Origin: Collinsella sp.
GTDB taxonomy: Bacteria > Actinomycetota > Coriobacteriia > Coriobacteriales > Coriobacteriaceae
Length of the DNA stretch: 51,313 nt
Assembly: GCA_019419555.1 (NCBI GenBank)
Contig: DXZR01000014.1
Coordinates: 1-51,313, forward strand
Reading direction: 5' to 3'
The notes under the pieces: generated by a model
Seen by the model: the letters and a program-made list of their open reading frames with translations, nothing else
Told to the model about the DNA's origin: nothing
Database searches by the model: none
Translations under genes and position numbers: made by a program
In this document: one piece after another, positions 1-7,943 of the stretch
Position numbering within the stretch: the stretch's first letter is position 1
Layout of the letters: each line of letters opens with the position of its first letter

Positions 1-342
1 GCGCATTCGGCGAGATGCGTTTGCGAAAGTGGTCAATTTTAGATTAGCGCTAACATTCTTGGAGGCCGAGTCGGCGGCCGACCTGGGGATCTTCGAGACC
101 GCGGCGACGACGCACTCGACGCCGAGCCCGGCGAGCTCCCTTTGCGGGGCGAAGCCGAGGTAGCCGCTCTCGTAGGCCGCGAGCGACGGCCCGGGGAACC
201 CATCCATCCACCCGGCGATCTCGCCCCAGGGGTTACCGGGGAACCTCCTCGTCACGGCCTCGCCGGTGTCCGCGTCGAGGGCGCAGACGGTGGTCGACCT
301 CAGGTGGACGTCCATCCCGAACGCGGTAGAATACTTTGGCAT
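1..342 (-). CDS. IS110-family transposase, N-terminal part (runs off window edge, probably disrupted)
   Basis: The reading frame starts at the ATG complementary to 340-342 and stays open to base 1 (114 codons). The N-terminus MPKYSTAFGMDVHLRSTT, followed by an AAYESGYLGF segment and VVAAVSKIPRS, matches the start of IS110-family DEDD transposases, including the first catalytic Asp in GMDVH. These enzymes move IS110 elements with the help of a structured RNA made from a non-coding end of the element. After about residue 90 the expected KNDRxDA segment is replaced by KNVSANLKL and unrelated sequence, so the gene may be broken near base 50, where TTAGCGCTAA lies. The ribosome site GGGAGG sits in a small GGGAGGCTCCC palindrome just before the start. 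Most of the gene would lie outside the window, so its integrity cannot be judged. Confidence 0.65.
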   Translation of the reverse strand, partial: MPKYSTAFGMDVHLRSTTVCALDADTGEAVTRRFPGNPWGEIAGWMDGFPGPSLAAYESGYLGFAPQRELAGLGVECVVAAVSKIPRSAADSASKNVSANLKLTTFANASRRMR

Positions 343-510
343 GGGAGCCTCCCAACCTCGTTGCGGCGCGGCTGCGCCTATGGCACTTCAACATCATTGT
401 CGCAGCCCCGACCCGCGGTCACGAGCGGGGGCTCCTGTCGTTTCCGTGCCCCTGGATTGGGTCATAGTGTCTGACTCTGCCATAACATCGGCATTTCTTT
501 GGTTGTCGAT
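343..510 (-). other. Putative IS110 left end (possible bridge-RNA region)
   Basis: About 168 bases lie between the transposase start and the palindrome at 511. No ORF here looks real. In IS110-group elements the non-coding segment upstream of the transposase gene encodes the bridge (seek) RNA, so this stretch is the expected place. I see GC-rich complementary patches near 395-435 but could not fold it reliably. Assignment is by position and family knowledge only. Confidence 0.35.
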
Positions 511-568
511 GTAGTCATTGGGGACGTTCTTGTTCGACTAGTCGTTTAAGAACGTCCCCAATGACTAC
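511..568. repeat. Palindrome, GGGGACGTTC type
   Basis: Perfect 21-base arms at 511-531 and 548-568 surround a 16-base loop that itself contains GACTAGTC. The arm holds TTGGGGACGTTCTT. Parts of this element recur in rearranged form at 38541-38679. Confidence 0.85.
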
Positions 569-585
569 CTTGCATCAATCTAATA

Positions 586-652
586 AGTTGCGGTGAGATA
601 GTTCTTGAACTGGCCTTTTTTGAGGCTAAACAGGAACTATCTCACCGCAACT
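586..652. repeat. Palindrome, GTTGCGGTGRAATAG family, copy 1
   Basis: Perfect 19-base arms at 586-604 and 634-652 read AGTTGCGGTGAGATAGTTC on the left. The loop carries a small inner GGCC/GGCT hairpin. Copies 2 and 3 are at 6130-6194 and 9402-9470. Confidence 0.85.
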
Positions 653-678
653 GCGTTGAGCGTTTTTTGGCAGCCGGT

Positions 679-2460
679 TTACTTGCTTGCGAACAGCCAG
701 ACTAGGATGATCACTAGGACTGCGGCGACGATGCAGACGATGGCGCCGGTGAATTTGATGCGTGAGTCGCGGGTACGCTCGCGCACCGCGTCCTCGGTGG
801 CCTCGAGCTGGGCGACTTCTCGCTCGGTCTCGGCGTGTTCGGCTTTGTCTCGGGCCAAGGATCCTGCAAGCGACTCAGTGATCTCTGGATGGTCATGTAC
901 CTCGGTCGCCTGCTCGATGATCGACTGTGCATGTGCGGCATCTGCTTGGGCGTTGGCGATGCTTTGCTCTTGGTCGCGGCGTGCCTTGTCCTCGGCGGCG
1001 ATCTTCTCGCGCAGTTCGCGCTGGCGCGTCGTGGCGGCAGTTTTCGCCGTCTGCAGCTCGTCGCGCGCGGCATCAGCCTCAGTCGTCACGGCTTGGTGCG
1101 CGCGTTTGGCTTCGGCAATGGGGGCTTGAGCCTGCTCGACGGCCTGCTCGGCTGCGGCAAGCGAGTGCTCAAGGTCGGCAGTGATGCGCGGGACATCTTC
1201 TTCGGCTTTACGCAGGGCATCTGCCGTGTCGGAGATCTGCATCGAGAGCTCGCTGGTGCGCACCGTATAGTTGGCGGGATTTGCCGAGGGATTGCGTTGC
1301 AGCTCGGCATACTCATGACGCAGCGTCTCGAGCTGGGCGCGCGTGGCGTCGACGGTTTGTTGTGCGGCGGCAATGCCGGCGTCTCGCTCGGCCTGCACCT
1401 TGTCGCGGATGCGCTTGGAATCCTCAAGACGTCGAACGAGGCGGTTGCCGGTCTCGCGCGAGCTTGCCTCGCGGGCCTCCACGGCGTCGAGCGCGGCCTT
1501 CAGGCGGAGCTCAGTCGCGTCATCCTCTGTCTTCATTTGTTCGAGCTGACTCTTGAGCTCTGTCGCTTTGGCGGCGTGGGCATCACGGTCAATCTCGGCT
1601 GCCGCAGCGGTCTTTTGCGCTGTGGCGATCGCCTGACGCTGGTCGGCGACGATCTGGTCGTAGCGGCCTGCGATATCCTGGCGCGTCTCGAGCTCCTCGG
1701 CCTGATCGACAATGCGCTGCTCAAGTTCGGCCAGGTGGGCGCGGGCATCGGCAAGTGCCTTTTTCGCGGCGTTCATCTCGCGCATGGCCGAGGCGCCCTG
1801 GGCAATAAAGGTGCCCACGGCGTTCGCGGTGTTCGAGACAGCGGTCCCCAGATCGCGGTTCGCGTCGGGGGAGTGCGGGGCGATCGGGCGAGCGGTGTCG
1901 ACAGCGTCCGCATCGGCAGCCTGCGGCGCGGCGATATTGCCGGTACCGCCCTCGACCACAGAAAAGCCCGCTGCGTGCGGATCGACCGCATCGGCGCCAA
2001 TCGTGGGGTGCTCGAGCTGCAGAAACGAGGGCATGGTGCTGCCCTGGTCGGCAACGGGGGTCTCGCCGGGTACAAAGGTCGAGGCCGCCTCGGCGGCCTC
2101 CTCTTCCTCGGCATCAATATCGGCATCGGCCACGGCGTCTTTCATCGCTTTGACGGCATCCATCATGGAGTCCATGACGGCATCGAGCTCTTCTTCCGAA
2201 GACACCTCGATGGGGCCCGCTGCTTGCGGGGCGGGGTCCGTGTCAGGTTCGGCATCGCTCGGCTCCGGCTGCTCGCTTTCATCATGCTCGACAGTATCGT
2301 CTGTGTCTGTTGCCTTATCCGCACCGGCGTGCGCATCTGCGGTGGCGGGCGCATCGGTGGAGGCGTCGACGCAGGTAGGAGTATCGCAGTCGTCGACGGC
2401 GTCTTCGGAATGATCAATATGCTGCTGAGTCTGGGGGTCCAGCTCGTCTGTCATAGGCAT
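679..2460 (-). CDS. Coiled-coil protein with C-terminal membrane anchor
   Basis: A protein of about 593 residues of unknown function. The first ~200 residues are acidic and low-complexity, rich in Asp, Glu, Ala and Thr. A long stretch then alternates charged residues with Ala, Leu and Gln, as in extended coiled coils. The last ~25 residues form one hydrophobic helix (about GAIVCIVAAVLVIILVWLF) ending in ASK, so the protein is probably tail-anchored with the coiled coil in the cytoplasm. I chose the start at 2460 (MPMTDELD) because GAGGAG lies just upstream; the ATG at 2454 has even better spacing. An upstream in-frame Met near 2535 lacks a ribosome site. It stands alone, divergent from the SDR gene. 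The small protein at 47995-48453 has the same general plan. No function is claimed. Confidence 0.75.
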   Translation of the reverse strand: MPMTDELDPQTQQHIDHSEDAVDDCDTPTCVDASTDAPATADAHAGADKATDTDDTVEHDESEQPEPSDAEPDTDPAPQAAGPIEVSSEEELDAVMDSMMDAVKAMKDAVADADIDAEEEEAAEAASTFVPGETPVADQGSTMPSFLQLEHPTIGADAVDPHAAGFSVVEGGTGNIAAPQAADADAVDTARPIAPHSPDANRDLGTAVSNTANAVGTFIAQGASAMREMNAAKKALADARAHLAELEQRIVDQAEELETRQDIAGRYDQIVADQRQAIATAQKTAAAAEIDRDAHAAKATELKSQLEQMKTEDDATELRLKAALDAVEAREASSRETGNRLVRRLEDSKRIRDKVQAERDAGIAAAQQTVDATRAQLETLRHEYAELQRNPSANPANYTVRTSELSMQISDTADALRKAEEDVPRITADLEHSLAAAEQAVEQAQAPIAEAKRAHQAVTTEADAARDELQTAKTAATTRQRELREKIAAEDKARRDQEQSIANAQADAAHAQSIIEQATEVHDHPEITESLAGSLARDKAEHAETEREVAQLEATEDAVRERTRDSRIKFTGAIVCIVAAVLVIILVWLFASK

Positions 2461-2748
2461 GTGCTCCTCATCGTTGTTTGTCACCCTATGATAAAGTCTC
2501 GCGCCGACATCCCACGCGCTGCAGCAAAGTTTCAAAACGTGTTCGATGGCTCGATCTGATAACGATAACTCGGCCGCTTTATCCAGTTTGTACTTGACAA
2601 TCCCTTCGCCGAACGACGTGGTGCCGTTCGCCTACCGCGGTCTTTTATTTTCGCTTGAACACGCTAAAGTTGCATCTCAGCTTTTGGCGCGTGAAGTTGG
2701 ATACGCGCAGTCGGCGGGCGTGCCCGTCGCGATTTGAAAGGACTTTGT

Positions 2749-3549
2749 ATGGGACTTTTCACTGGTAAGACCGTGATCGTCACCGGCGGCGGCAAGGCCA
2801 CGCTTAAGGACGGTTCCGCTGGCTCCATCGGCTACGGCATCGATATCGCATTTGCCAAGGAGGGCGCGAACCTCGTCATCACCGGCCGCAACGTCGCCAA
2901 GCTCGAGGCCGCCAAGGAGTCTCTCGAGGCCGAGTACGGTGTCAAGGTTCTGCCTGTTCAGGCCGATGTCTCGGCTGGCCAGGATAACGAGGCCGTTGTC
3001 CAGAACGTCATCGACAAGGCCATTGAGGAGTTCGGCCGCATCGACGCCGTCGTCAACAATGCCCAGGCCAGCGCCTCGGGCGTGACCATCGCCGATCACA
3101 CCATGGACCAGTTTAACCTGGCCATTTACTCCGGTCTGTATGCTACCTATCTGTACATGCAGAAGGCCTATCCGCACCTGAAGGAGACTAAGGGCTCCGT
3201 GGTCAACTTTGCCTCGGGCGCCGGCCTGTTTGGCAACTATGGCCAGTGCAGCTATGCTGCCGCCAAGGAGGGCATCCGCGGCCTGACCCGCGTTGCCGCC
3301 AACGAGTGGGGCAAGGACGGCATCAACGTCAATATCGTTTGCCCGCTTGCTTGGACCGCTGCGCTCGAGAACTTCCAAGATGCCTATCCCGAGGCGTTCA
3401 AGGCCAACGTCCACATGCCGCCGGCGGGTCACTACGGCGACGTCGAGAAGGAAATCGGCCGCGTTGTCGTTCAGCTCTGCGGTCCCGACTTTAAGTACAT
3501 GAACGGCGAGACCGTCACCCTCGAGGGTGGCATGGGCCAGCGGCCTTAG
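2749..3549 (+). CDS. SDR oxidoreductase, probable 12alpha-hydroxysteroid dehydrogenase-like
   Basis: A 266-residue classical short-chain dehydrogenase. The nucleotide-binding loop is TGGGKA followed by an insertion and then GSIGYGI; the NNAG position reads NNAQASASG; the catalytic residues are Ser156, Tyr169 and Lys173 (YAAAK). TGR at 45-47 fits NADP preference. The split glycine loop, NNAQASASG, the ASGAGLFGN region and the C-terminus GETVTLEGGMGQRP are what I remember of 12alpha-HSDHs from gut clostridia and Eggerthella, which interconvert 12alpha-hydroxy and 12-oxo bile acids in the cytoplasm. Substrate is inferred from this resemblance alone. ATG 2749 follows GAAAGGA. The gene appears monocistronic, with a hairpin right after the stop (3552-3579). 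Other steroid or sugar alcohols remain possible. Confidence 0.7.
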   Translation: MGLFTGKTVIVTGGGKATLKDGSAGSIGYGIDIAFAKEGANLVITGRNVAKLEAAKESLEAEYGVKVLPVQADVSAGQDNEAVVQNVIDKAIEEFGRIDAVVNNAQASASGVTIADHTMDQFNLAIYSGLYATYLYMQKAYPHLKETKGSVVNFASGAGLFGNYGQCSYAAAKEGIRGLTRVAANEWGKDGINVNIVCPLAWTAALENFQDAYPEAFKANVHMPPAGHYGDVEKEIGRVVVQLCGPDFKYMNGETVTLEGGMGQRP

Positions 3550-3551
3550 GG

Positions 3552-3579
3552 GTTACGCGGTTTTACCAAACCGCGTAAC
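3552..3579 (+). terminator. Hairpin after the SDR gene
   Basis: Twelve-base perfect arms (GTTACGCGGTTT and its complement) with a 4-base loop begin a few bases after the stop codon. There is no clear U-run, so this is a likely but not canonical terminator or mRNA 3' end. Confidence 0.6.
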
Positions 3580-3592
3580 GGCTCGACGCTGC

Positions 3593-3691
3593 GCGGGCCG
3601 CATTTGGACAATCTGACGTTCAACTTCAAGGGCGCGACCAGAAGGTCAGCGCCCTTTCGTTTCACGTCACCTTGTCTCAAATGCGGCCCGC
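3593..3691. repeat. Nested inverted repeat with inner GGCGC hairpin
   Basis: Outer 14-base arms GCGGGCCGCATTTG (3593-3606) and its complement (3678-3691) enclose an inner hairpin, AAGGGCGC at 3628-3635 pairing with 3649-3656. Between them lies CAATCTGACGTTCAA (3609-3623), which recurs at 51283-51297 near the window end. Together with the hairpins on each side it accounts for most of the 380-base gap before tgt. Confidence 0.75.
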
Positions 3692-3768
3692 TCGCTGACT
3701 TATGCTCAACCTGCGGCGCCATTTTGCTTGAAGGCACCTTGCTCGATCTGGCGGGTTTTCGCCGTCGG

Positions 3769-3805
3769 AAATGATCCGTTGGGGACGGAGGAAAACGGAT
3801 CATTT
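3769..3805. repeat. TGATCCG hairpin with GGGGACGGAGG loop, copy 1
   Basis: Twelve-base arms (AAATGATCCGTT and its complement at 3794-3805) hold a loop starting GGGGACGGAGGAA. From the loop GACGGAGG through the right arm and T-run it is identical over about 24 bases to the element at 50038-50074. Confidence 0.8.
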
Positions 3806-3929
3806 TTATCCTGGTGCATTGGTGCAAGTGGGCAGGTTTCCTTTGCACCAGTTTCTGTCGAGTCGGTGCTCTTTGCGGGTTGCCCGTATAATGGTTTGCG
3901 TATGAACCGCAACCAAGGAGTTCCAGTTT

Positions 3930-5069
<1,140 letters not shown>

Positions 5070-5218
5070 GGGCGACAGACACGCTTGCAGAGCGTGGGCA
5101 ATGGCAAAGGCTGAGCGGCAACCGCTCGTCACATTTGCTGACACCGGCTGCGCGACCGCTGACCGATAGCTTGCAAGCACTTGATGCATCGTGGGTACCA
5201 TACCGAATAGTTGATGTT

Positions 5219-5265
5219 CGGGCGGGTGTTTGGCGCATGGCGTCGACCCCGCCCGCTTTTCTTTT
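5219..5265 (+). terminator. Intrinsic terminator between tgt and the LOG gene
   Basis: CGGGCGGG at 5219-5226 pairs with 5248-5255 and is followed by TTTTCTTTTT. It ends only about 8 bases before the ribosome site of the next gene, so it either ends tgt transcripts or works as an attenuator in the leader of the LOG gene. Confidence 0.75.
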
Positions 5266-5282
5266 TCCCGATAGGAGTACCC

Positions 5283-6041
5283 ATGATTAAGAATGAGAAC
5301 GTCGAGGGCGAGCCTGCCTACGACGAGACGTACCGCCGCGGCCCCGTGGTCATGCGCGGCCCCATGATTCCTAAGGACAACACCTACGCCAACCTGCTGG
5401 CGCCCGAGGAGTCGACCGACTGGCTGCATGCCGATCCGTGGCGCGTGCTGCGCATCCAGGCCGAGTTTGTCGATGGTTTTGGCGCGCTGGCCGAGCTCGG
5501 ACCCGCAGTGACCATCTTCGGCAGCGCCCGCACGCCCAAGACGGACCCGGCCTACAAGGCGGCGCGCACCGTCGGCCGTAAGATTGCTCAGCGCGGCGTG
5601 GCGGTTATCACCGGTGGCGGCCCCGGCATCATGGAAGCGGCCAACAGGGGAGCGGCGAGTGTCAACGGCAAGTCAGTTGGTTTGGGCATTGAACTGCCGC
5701 ACGAGCAGGGGCTCAACAAATACGTGAACCTCGGTATGGACTTCCGCTACTTCTTTGTGCGCAAGACCATGTTCGTCAAATACAGTTCGGGCGCTATTGT
5801 GTTTCCCGGCGGGTTTGGCACGCTCGACGAGATGTTCGAGGTGCTCACGCTGGTGCAGACGCATAAGGTCAAGCGCATGCCGCTTGTACTGGTAGGCAGC
5901 GAGTACTGGCAGGGCCTATTCGACTGGCTTAACGGCCCGGTGATGGACGCCGGTATGATCAGCCCGCTCGATCCGGAGCTGGTGCACATCACCGACGACC
6001 TCAACGAGGCCGTCGACATTGCGCTCAGCGGGTTGATGTGA
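5283..6041 (+). CDS. LOG-family (TIGR00730-type) nucleotide phosphoribohydrolase
   Basis: A 252-residue Rossmann-fold protein of the lysine-decarboxylase-like / LOG family. The two diagnostic motifs are GGGPGIMEAANRG (about 111-123) and PGGFGTLDE (175-183), which bind the nucleotide and supply the catalytic Glu in enzymes that cleave the N-glycosidic bond of AMP or cytokinin ribotides. About 70 extra N-terminal residues precede the core. ATG 5283 follows ATAGGAG. In bacteria the physiological substrate is often uncertain, so only the family is claimed. A terminator hairpin sits immediately upstream, so expression may depend on readthrough or on a promoter close by. Confidence 0.9.
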   Translation: MIKNENVEGEPAYDETYRRGPVVMRGPMIPKDNTYANLLAPEESTDWLHADPWRVLRIQAEFVDGFGALAELGPAVTIFGSARTPKTDPAYKAARTVGRKIAQRGVAVITGGGPGIMEAANRGAASVNGKSVGLGIELPHEQGLNKYVNLGMDFRYFFVRKTMFVKYSSGAIVFPGGFGTLDEMFEVLTLVQTHKVKRMPLVLVGSEYWQGLFDWLNGPVMDAGMISPLDPELVHITDDLNEAVDIALSGLM

Positions 6042-6051
6042 GTAGCTAAAA

Positions 6052-6113
6052 TGGGACGGGGCTAAAAAGACTGGTCTGAAACGTTTGATACCAGTCTTTT
6101 TAGCCCCGTCCCA
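6052..6113. repeat. Long palindrome, TGGGACGGGGCT type
   Basis: Perfect 24-base arms at 6052-6075 and 6090-6113 with a 14-base loop, between the convergent LOG and DegV genes. Each arm carries a T- or A-run (CTAAAAAGACTGG), so RNA from either strand would form a terminator-like hairpin. Related GGGACGGGG sequence is at 34844 and 47729. Confidence 0.85.
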
Positions 6114-6129
6114 AATGAACTGCTTCTAG

Positions 6130-6194
6130 GTTGCGGTGGAATAGGGATTGATTTGCGGCCGATAAGCCAAAAACAGTCCCTATTTCACCGCAAC
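6130..6194. repeat. Palindrome, GTTGCGGTGRAATAG family, copy 2
   Basis: Eighteen-base arms at 6130-6147 and 6177-6194 with one G-U-compatible difference, and an inner GGC/GCC hairpin in the loop. Compared with copies 1 and 3, the arm end changes from AGTTC to GGGA on both sides together, preserving pairing. Confidence 0.85.
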
Positions 6195-6208
6195 TGATGT
6201 GGACGTCC

Positions 6209-7069
6209 CTAGTGAGTTGGCTGGTAGCGGGGGCAGTAGCTGATGGCGATGGCGTCGATGCCTACATGGGTGGCGATGGTGCAGCCGATGGGGCCGGTGC
6301 CGGCGTCTACATAGTCTTGGCCTGCGAGCGCTTGGCTGACGAGCTCTTGCTCCTCGGCGGCGCCGGTCGTGAGCACGCGCACGCTTGAACCCGGATGCTC
6401 AGCCAAAAACGCGAGGCAGTCGGCCATGGTGTTGACGACGATGCGCTTGGCGCCGCGGCCCTTCTTGATGGCCTTGATCTCGCCCGATTTCCACTCCGGC
6501 GAAACGGCCAGGCGAATGTTGAGCATCTGCGTGAGCTGGCCGGCGAGCTTGGGCGCGCGGCCGTTCTTAACGAGGTTCTCGAGCGTGCGGGGAATCAGCA
6601 GCAGGTGGGCGTCGGGCAGCGTCGCGCGGATCTGCGCCTCGGTCTCGTCCAGGCTGCGGCCGTCCTCGCGCATGGCCAGCGCGTACTCCACCAGCAGGCC
6701 CTCGGCACCCGAGCCGGTGCGCGAGTCGATGCAGCGCACGTCGAGTTCGTGCGTTTCGGCCGTCAGGCTGGCGTTGGCATAGCAGGCGGACCACTCGCTG
6801 CACAGTGAGATAAAGATGGCGCTATCATGGCCGTCGGCGAGCACGCGGTCAAAGAGTGCCTTGAACTCGCCGGCGCTCGGCTGCGAGGTGTGCGGCAGTT
6901 GCTCGGAGCCGGCCATGCGCGCGACGTATTCCTCGGCGGTAATCTGCACCTGGTCGAGCAGGTCCTCGCCCTCGATAATCACATGCAGCGGAATCACGTA
7001 AATGCCGAGCTCTTGAGCGTGGGCGGGGGAGATGTCCGACGTGGAGTCGGTTATGATGGCAAAAGACAT
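6209..7069 (-). CDS. DegV family fatty-acid-binding protein
   Basis: A 286-residue DegV protein. The start FAIITDSTSDISP matches the family motif (ITDStsDl), as does the central SGAEGLLVEYAL region and the C-terminal IGCTIATHVGID segment. Members bind a fatty acid; FakB members present it to the kinase FakA for membrane lipid synthesis. No fakA lies nearby. The start at 7069 (MSFAIITD) follows AAAGGTG; a longer in-frame start adds a basic, uncharacteristic leader and is rejected. A second DegV, not closely similar, is at 42176-43030. The gene converges with the LOG gene, with two palindromes between. Confidence 0.93.
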   Translation of the reverse strand: MSFAIITDSTSDISPAHAQELGIYVIPLHVIIEGEDLLDQVQITAEEYVARMAGSEQLPHTSQPSAGEFKALFDRVLADGHDSAIFISLCSEWSACYANASLTAETHELDVRCIDSRTGSGAEGLLVEYALAMREDGRSLDETEAQIRATLPDAHLLLIPRTLENLVKNGRAPKLAGQLTQMLNIRLAVSPEWKSGEIKAIKKGRGAKRIVVNTMADCLAFLAEHPGSSVRVLTTGAAEEQELVSQALAGQDYVDAGTGPIGCTIATHVGIDAIAISYCPRYQPTH

Positions 7070-7225
7070 AATTGCACCTTTCGTTGGGGCGCTTGCGCGC
7101 CGCCTTCTGAGAGCAAAGTGCGACAAGTATAGTAGAGTCGTTCCACATTACTAGGTTCAATTGTTGAATAGTCAACAGTTTGAAGTGTCGGTGTGGAAAT
7201 CGTCAACTGGGGAAGAGGAATGCCG

Positions 7226-7888
7226 ATGGAGGCGTTGGAGATAGGCAAACGGCCGGTCGTGTTGTTCGATTTTGACGGCACGGTGGCAGATACGGGCCGG
7301 GCAGTGATGACCTCGACGCGCAAGACGCTGGCTGCGCGCGGGTTTTCGGAGGCGCAGATGGGTGATCTGCGCCGTATGATCGGGCCGCCCCTGTGGAAGA
7401 GCTTTCACGACTTTTACGGCTTTTCCCGCGAGGAGTCGCTTGTGGTGGCCGACGAGTACCGCGCCTTTTTTGATGAGCTGGGGCCGGAGGAGTACCCCGT
7501 GTTCGATGGGGTCCCCGAGCTGCTGGATGGGTTGGCCGCCCAGGGCAAGCGTATGGCCGTGGCGACGTCTCGCATGGAGGCGAAGTGCATCGATATGGTT
7601 CATGAGCTGGGGCTTTGCCAGTTCGAAGCTGTGGTTGGCATGAATCCGCCGCAGGGACGCGAGACCAAGGCCGATTCGGTTCGCGATGCCCTGGCGGCGC
7701 TCGGCGCGACGGCCGACGATGCCGTGATGATCGGCGATCGCTTTAACGATGTGGAGGGCGCGCACGCGATGGGCGTGCCGTGCATCGGCATCTATTCGGG
7801 CGCGGCAGCGCCGGGGGAGCACGAGGCCGCGGGCGCCGATGCGGTGGTGCACTCGGTGGCCGAGCTTGCTAAACTTTTCGCTATCTAA
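7226..7888 (+). CDS. HAD-superfamily hydrolase, phosphoglycolate-phosphatase-like
   Basis: A 220-residue HAD phosphatase. Motif I is DFDGTVADTG (Asp15 nucleophile, Asp17 acid/base), a cap domain lies at about residues 20-90, motif II is the ATSR segment, motif III Lys is in RETKADSV, and motif IV is GDRFNDVEGA. The substrate of the soluble enzyme cannot be read from sequence; phosphoglycolate or another small phosphate ester is the family guess. GGGGAAGAGG precedes two ATGs at 7220 and 7226; 7226 has better spacing. The M20 dipeptidase gene begins 55 bases downstream on the same strand, so the two may be co-transcribed. Confidence 0.88.
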   Translation: MEALEIGKRPVVLFDFDGTVADTGRAVMTSTRKTLAARGFSEAQMGDLRRMIGPPLWKSFHDFYGFSREESLVVADEYRAFFDELGPEEYPVFDGVPELLDGLAAQGKRMAVATSRMEAKCIDMVHELGLCQFEAVVGMNPPQGRETKADSVRDALAALGATADDAVMIGDRFNDVEGAHAMGVPCIGIYSGAAAPGEHEAAGADAVVHSVAELAKLFAI

Positions 7889-7943
7889 TAGACATAATGT
7901 GAGGGGCGGGCGTACCCGTCGCTCATTGGTAAGGAGGTCGTTC

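Noticed and set aside
835..2559. 574-codon plus-strand frame opposite the coiled-coil gene
   Set aside because: Dominated by Gly, Leu and Arg with no domain. The minus-strand reading has a ribosome site, coiled coil and membrane anchor, so that is the gene.
2546..2737. 63-codon plus-strand ORF upstream of the SDR gene
   Set aside because: No ribosome site and no recognisable motif; the stretch more probably holds the SDR promoter (a TTGACA lies near 2594).
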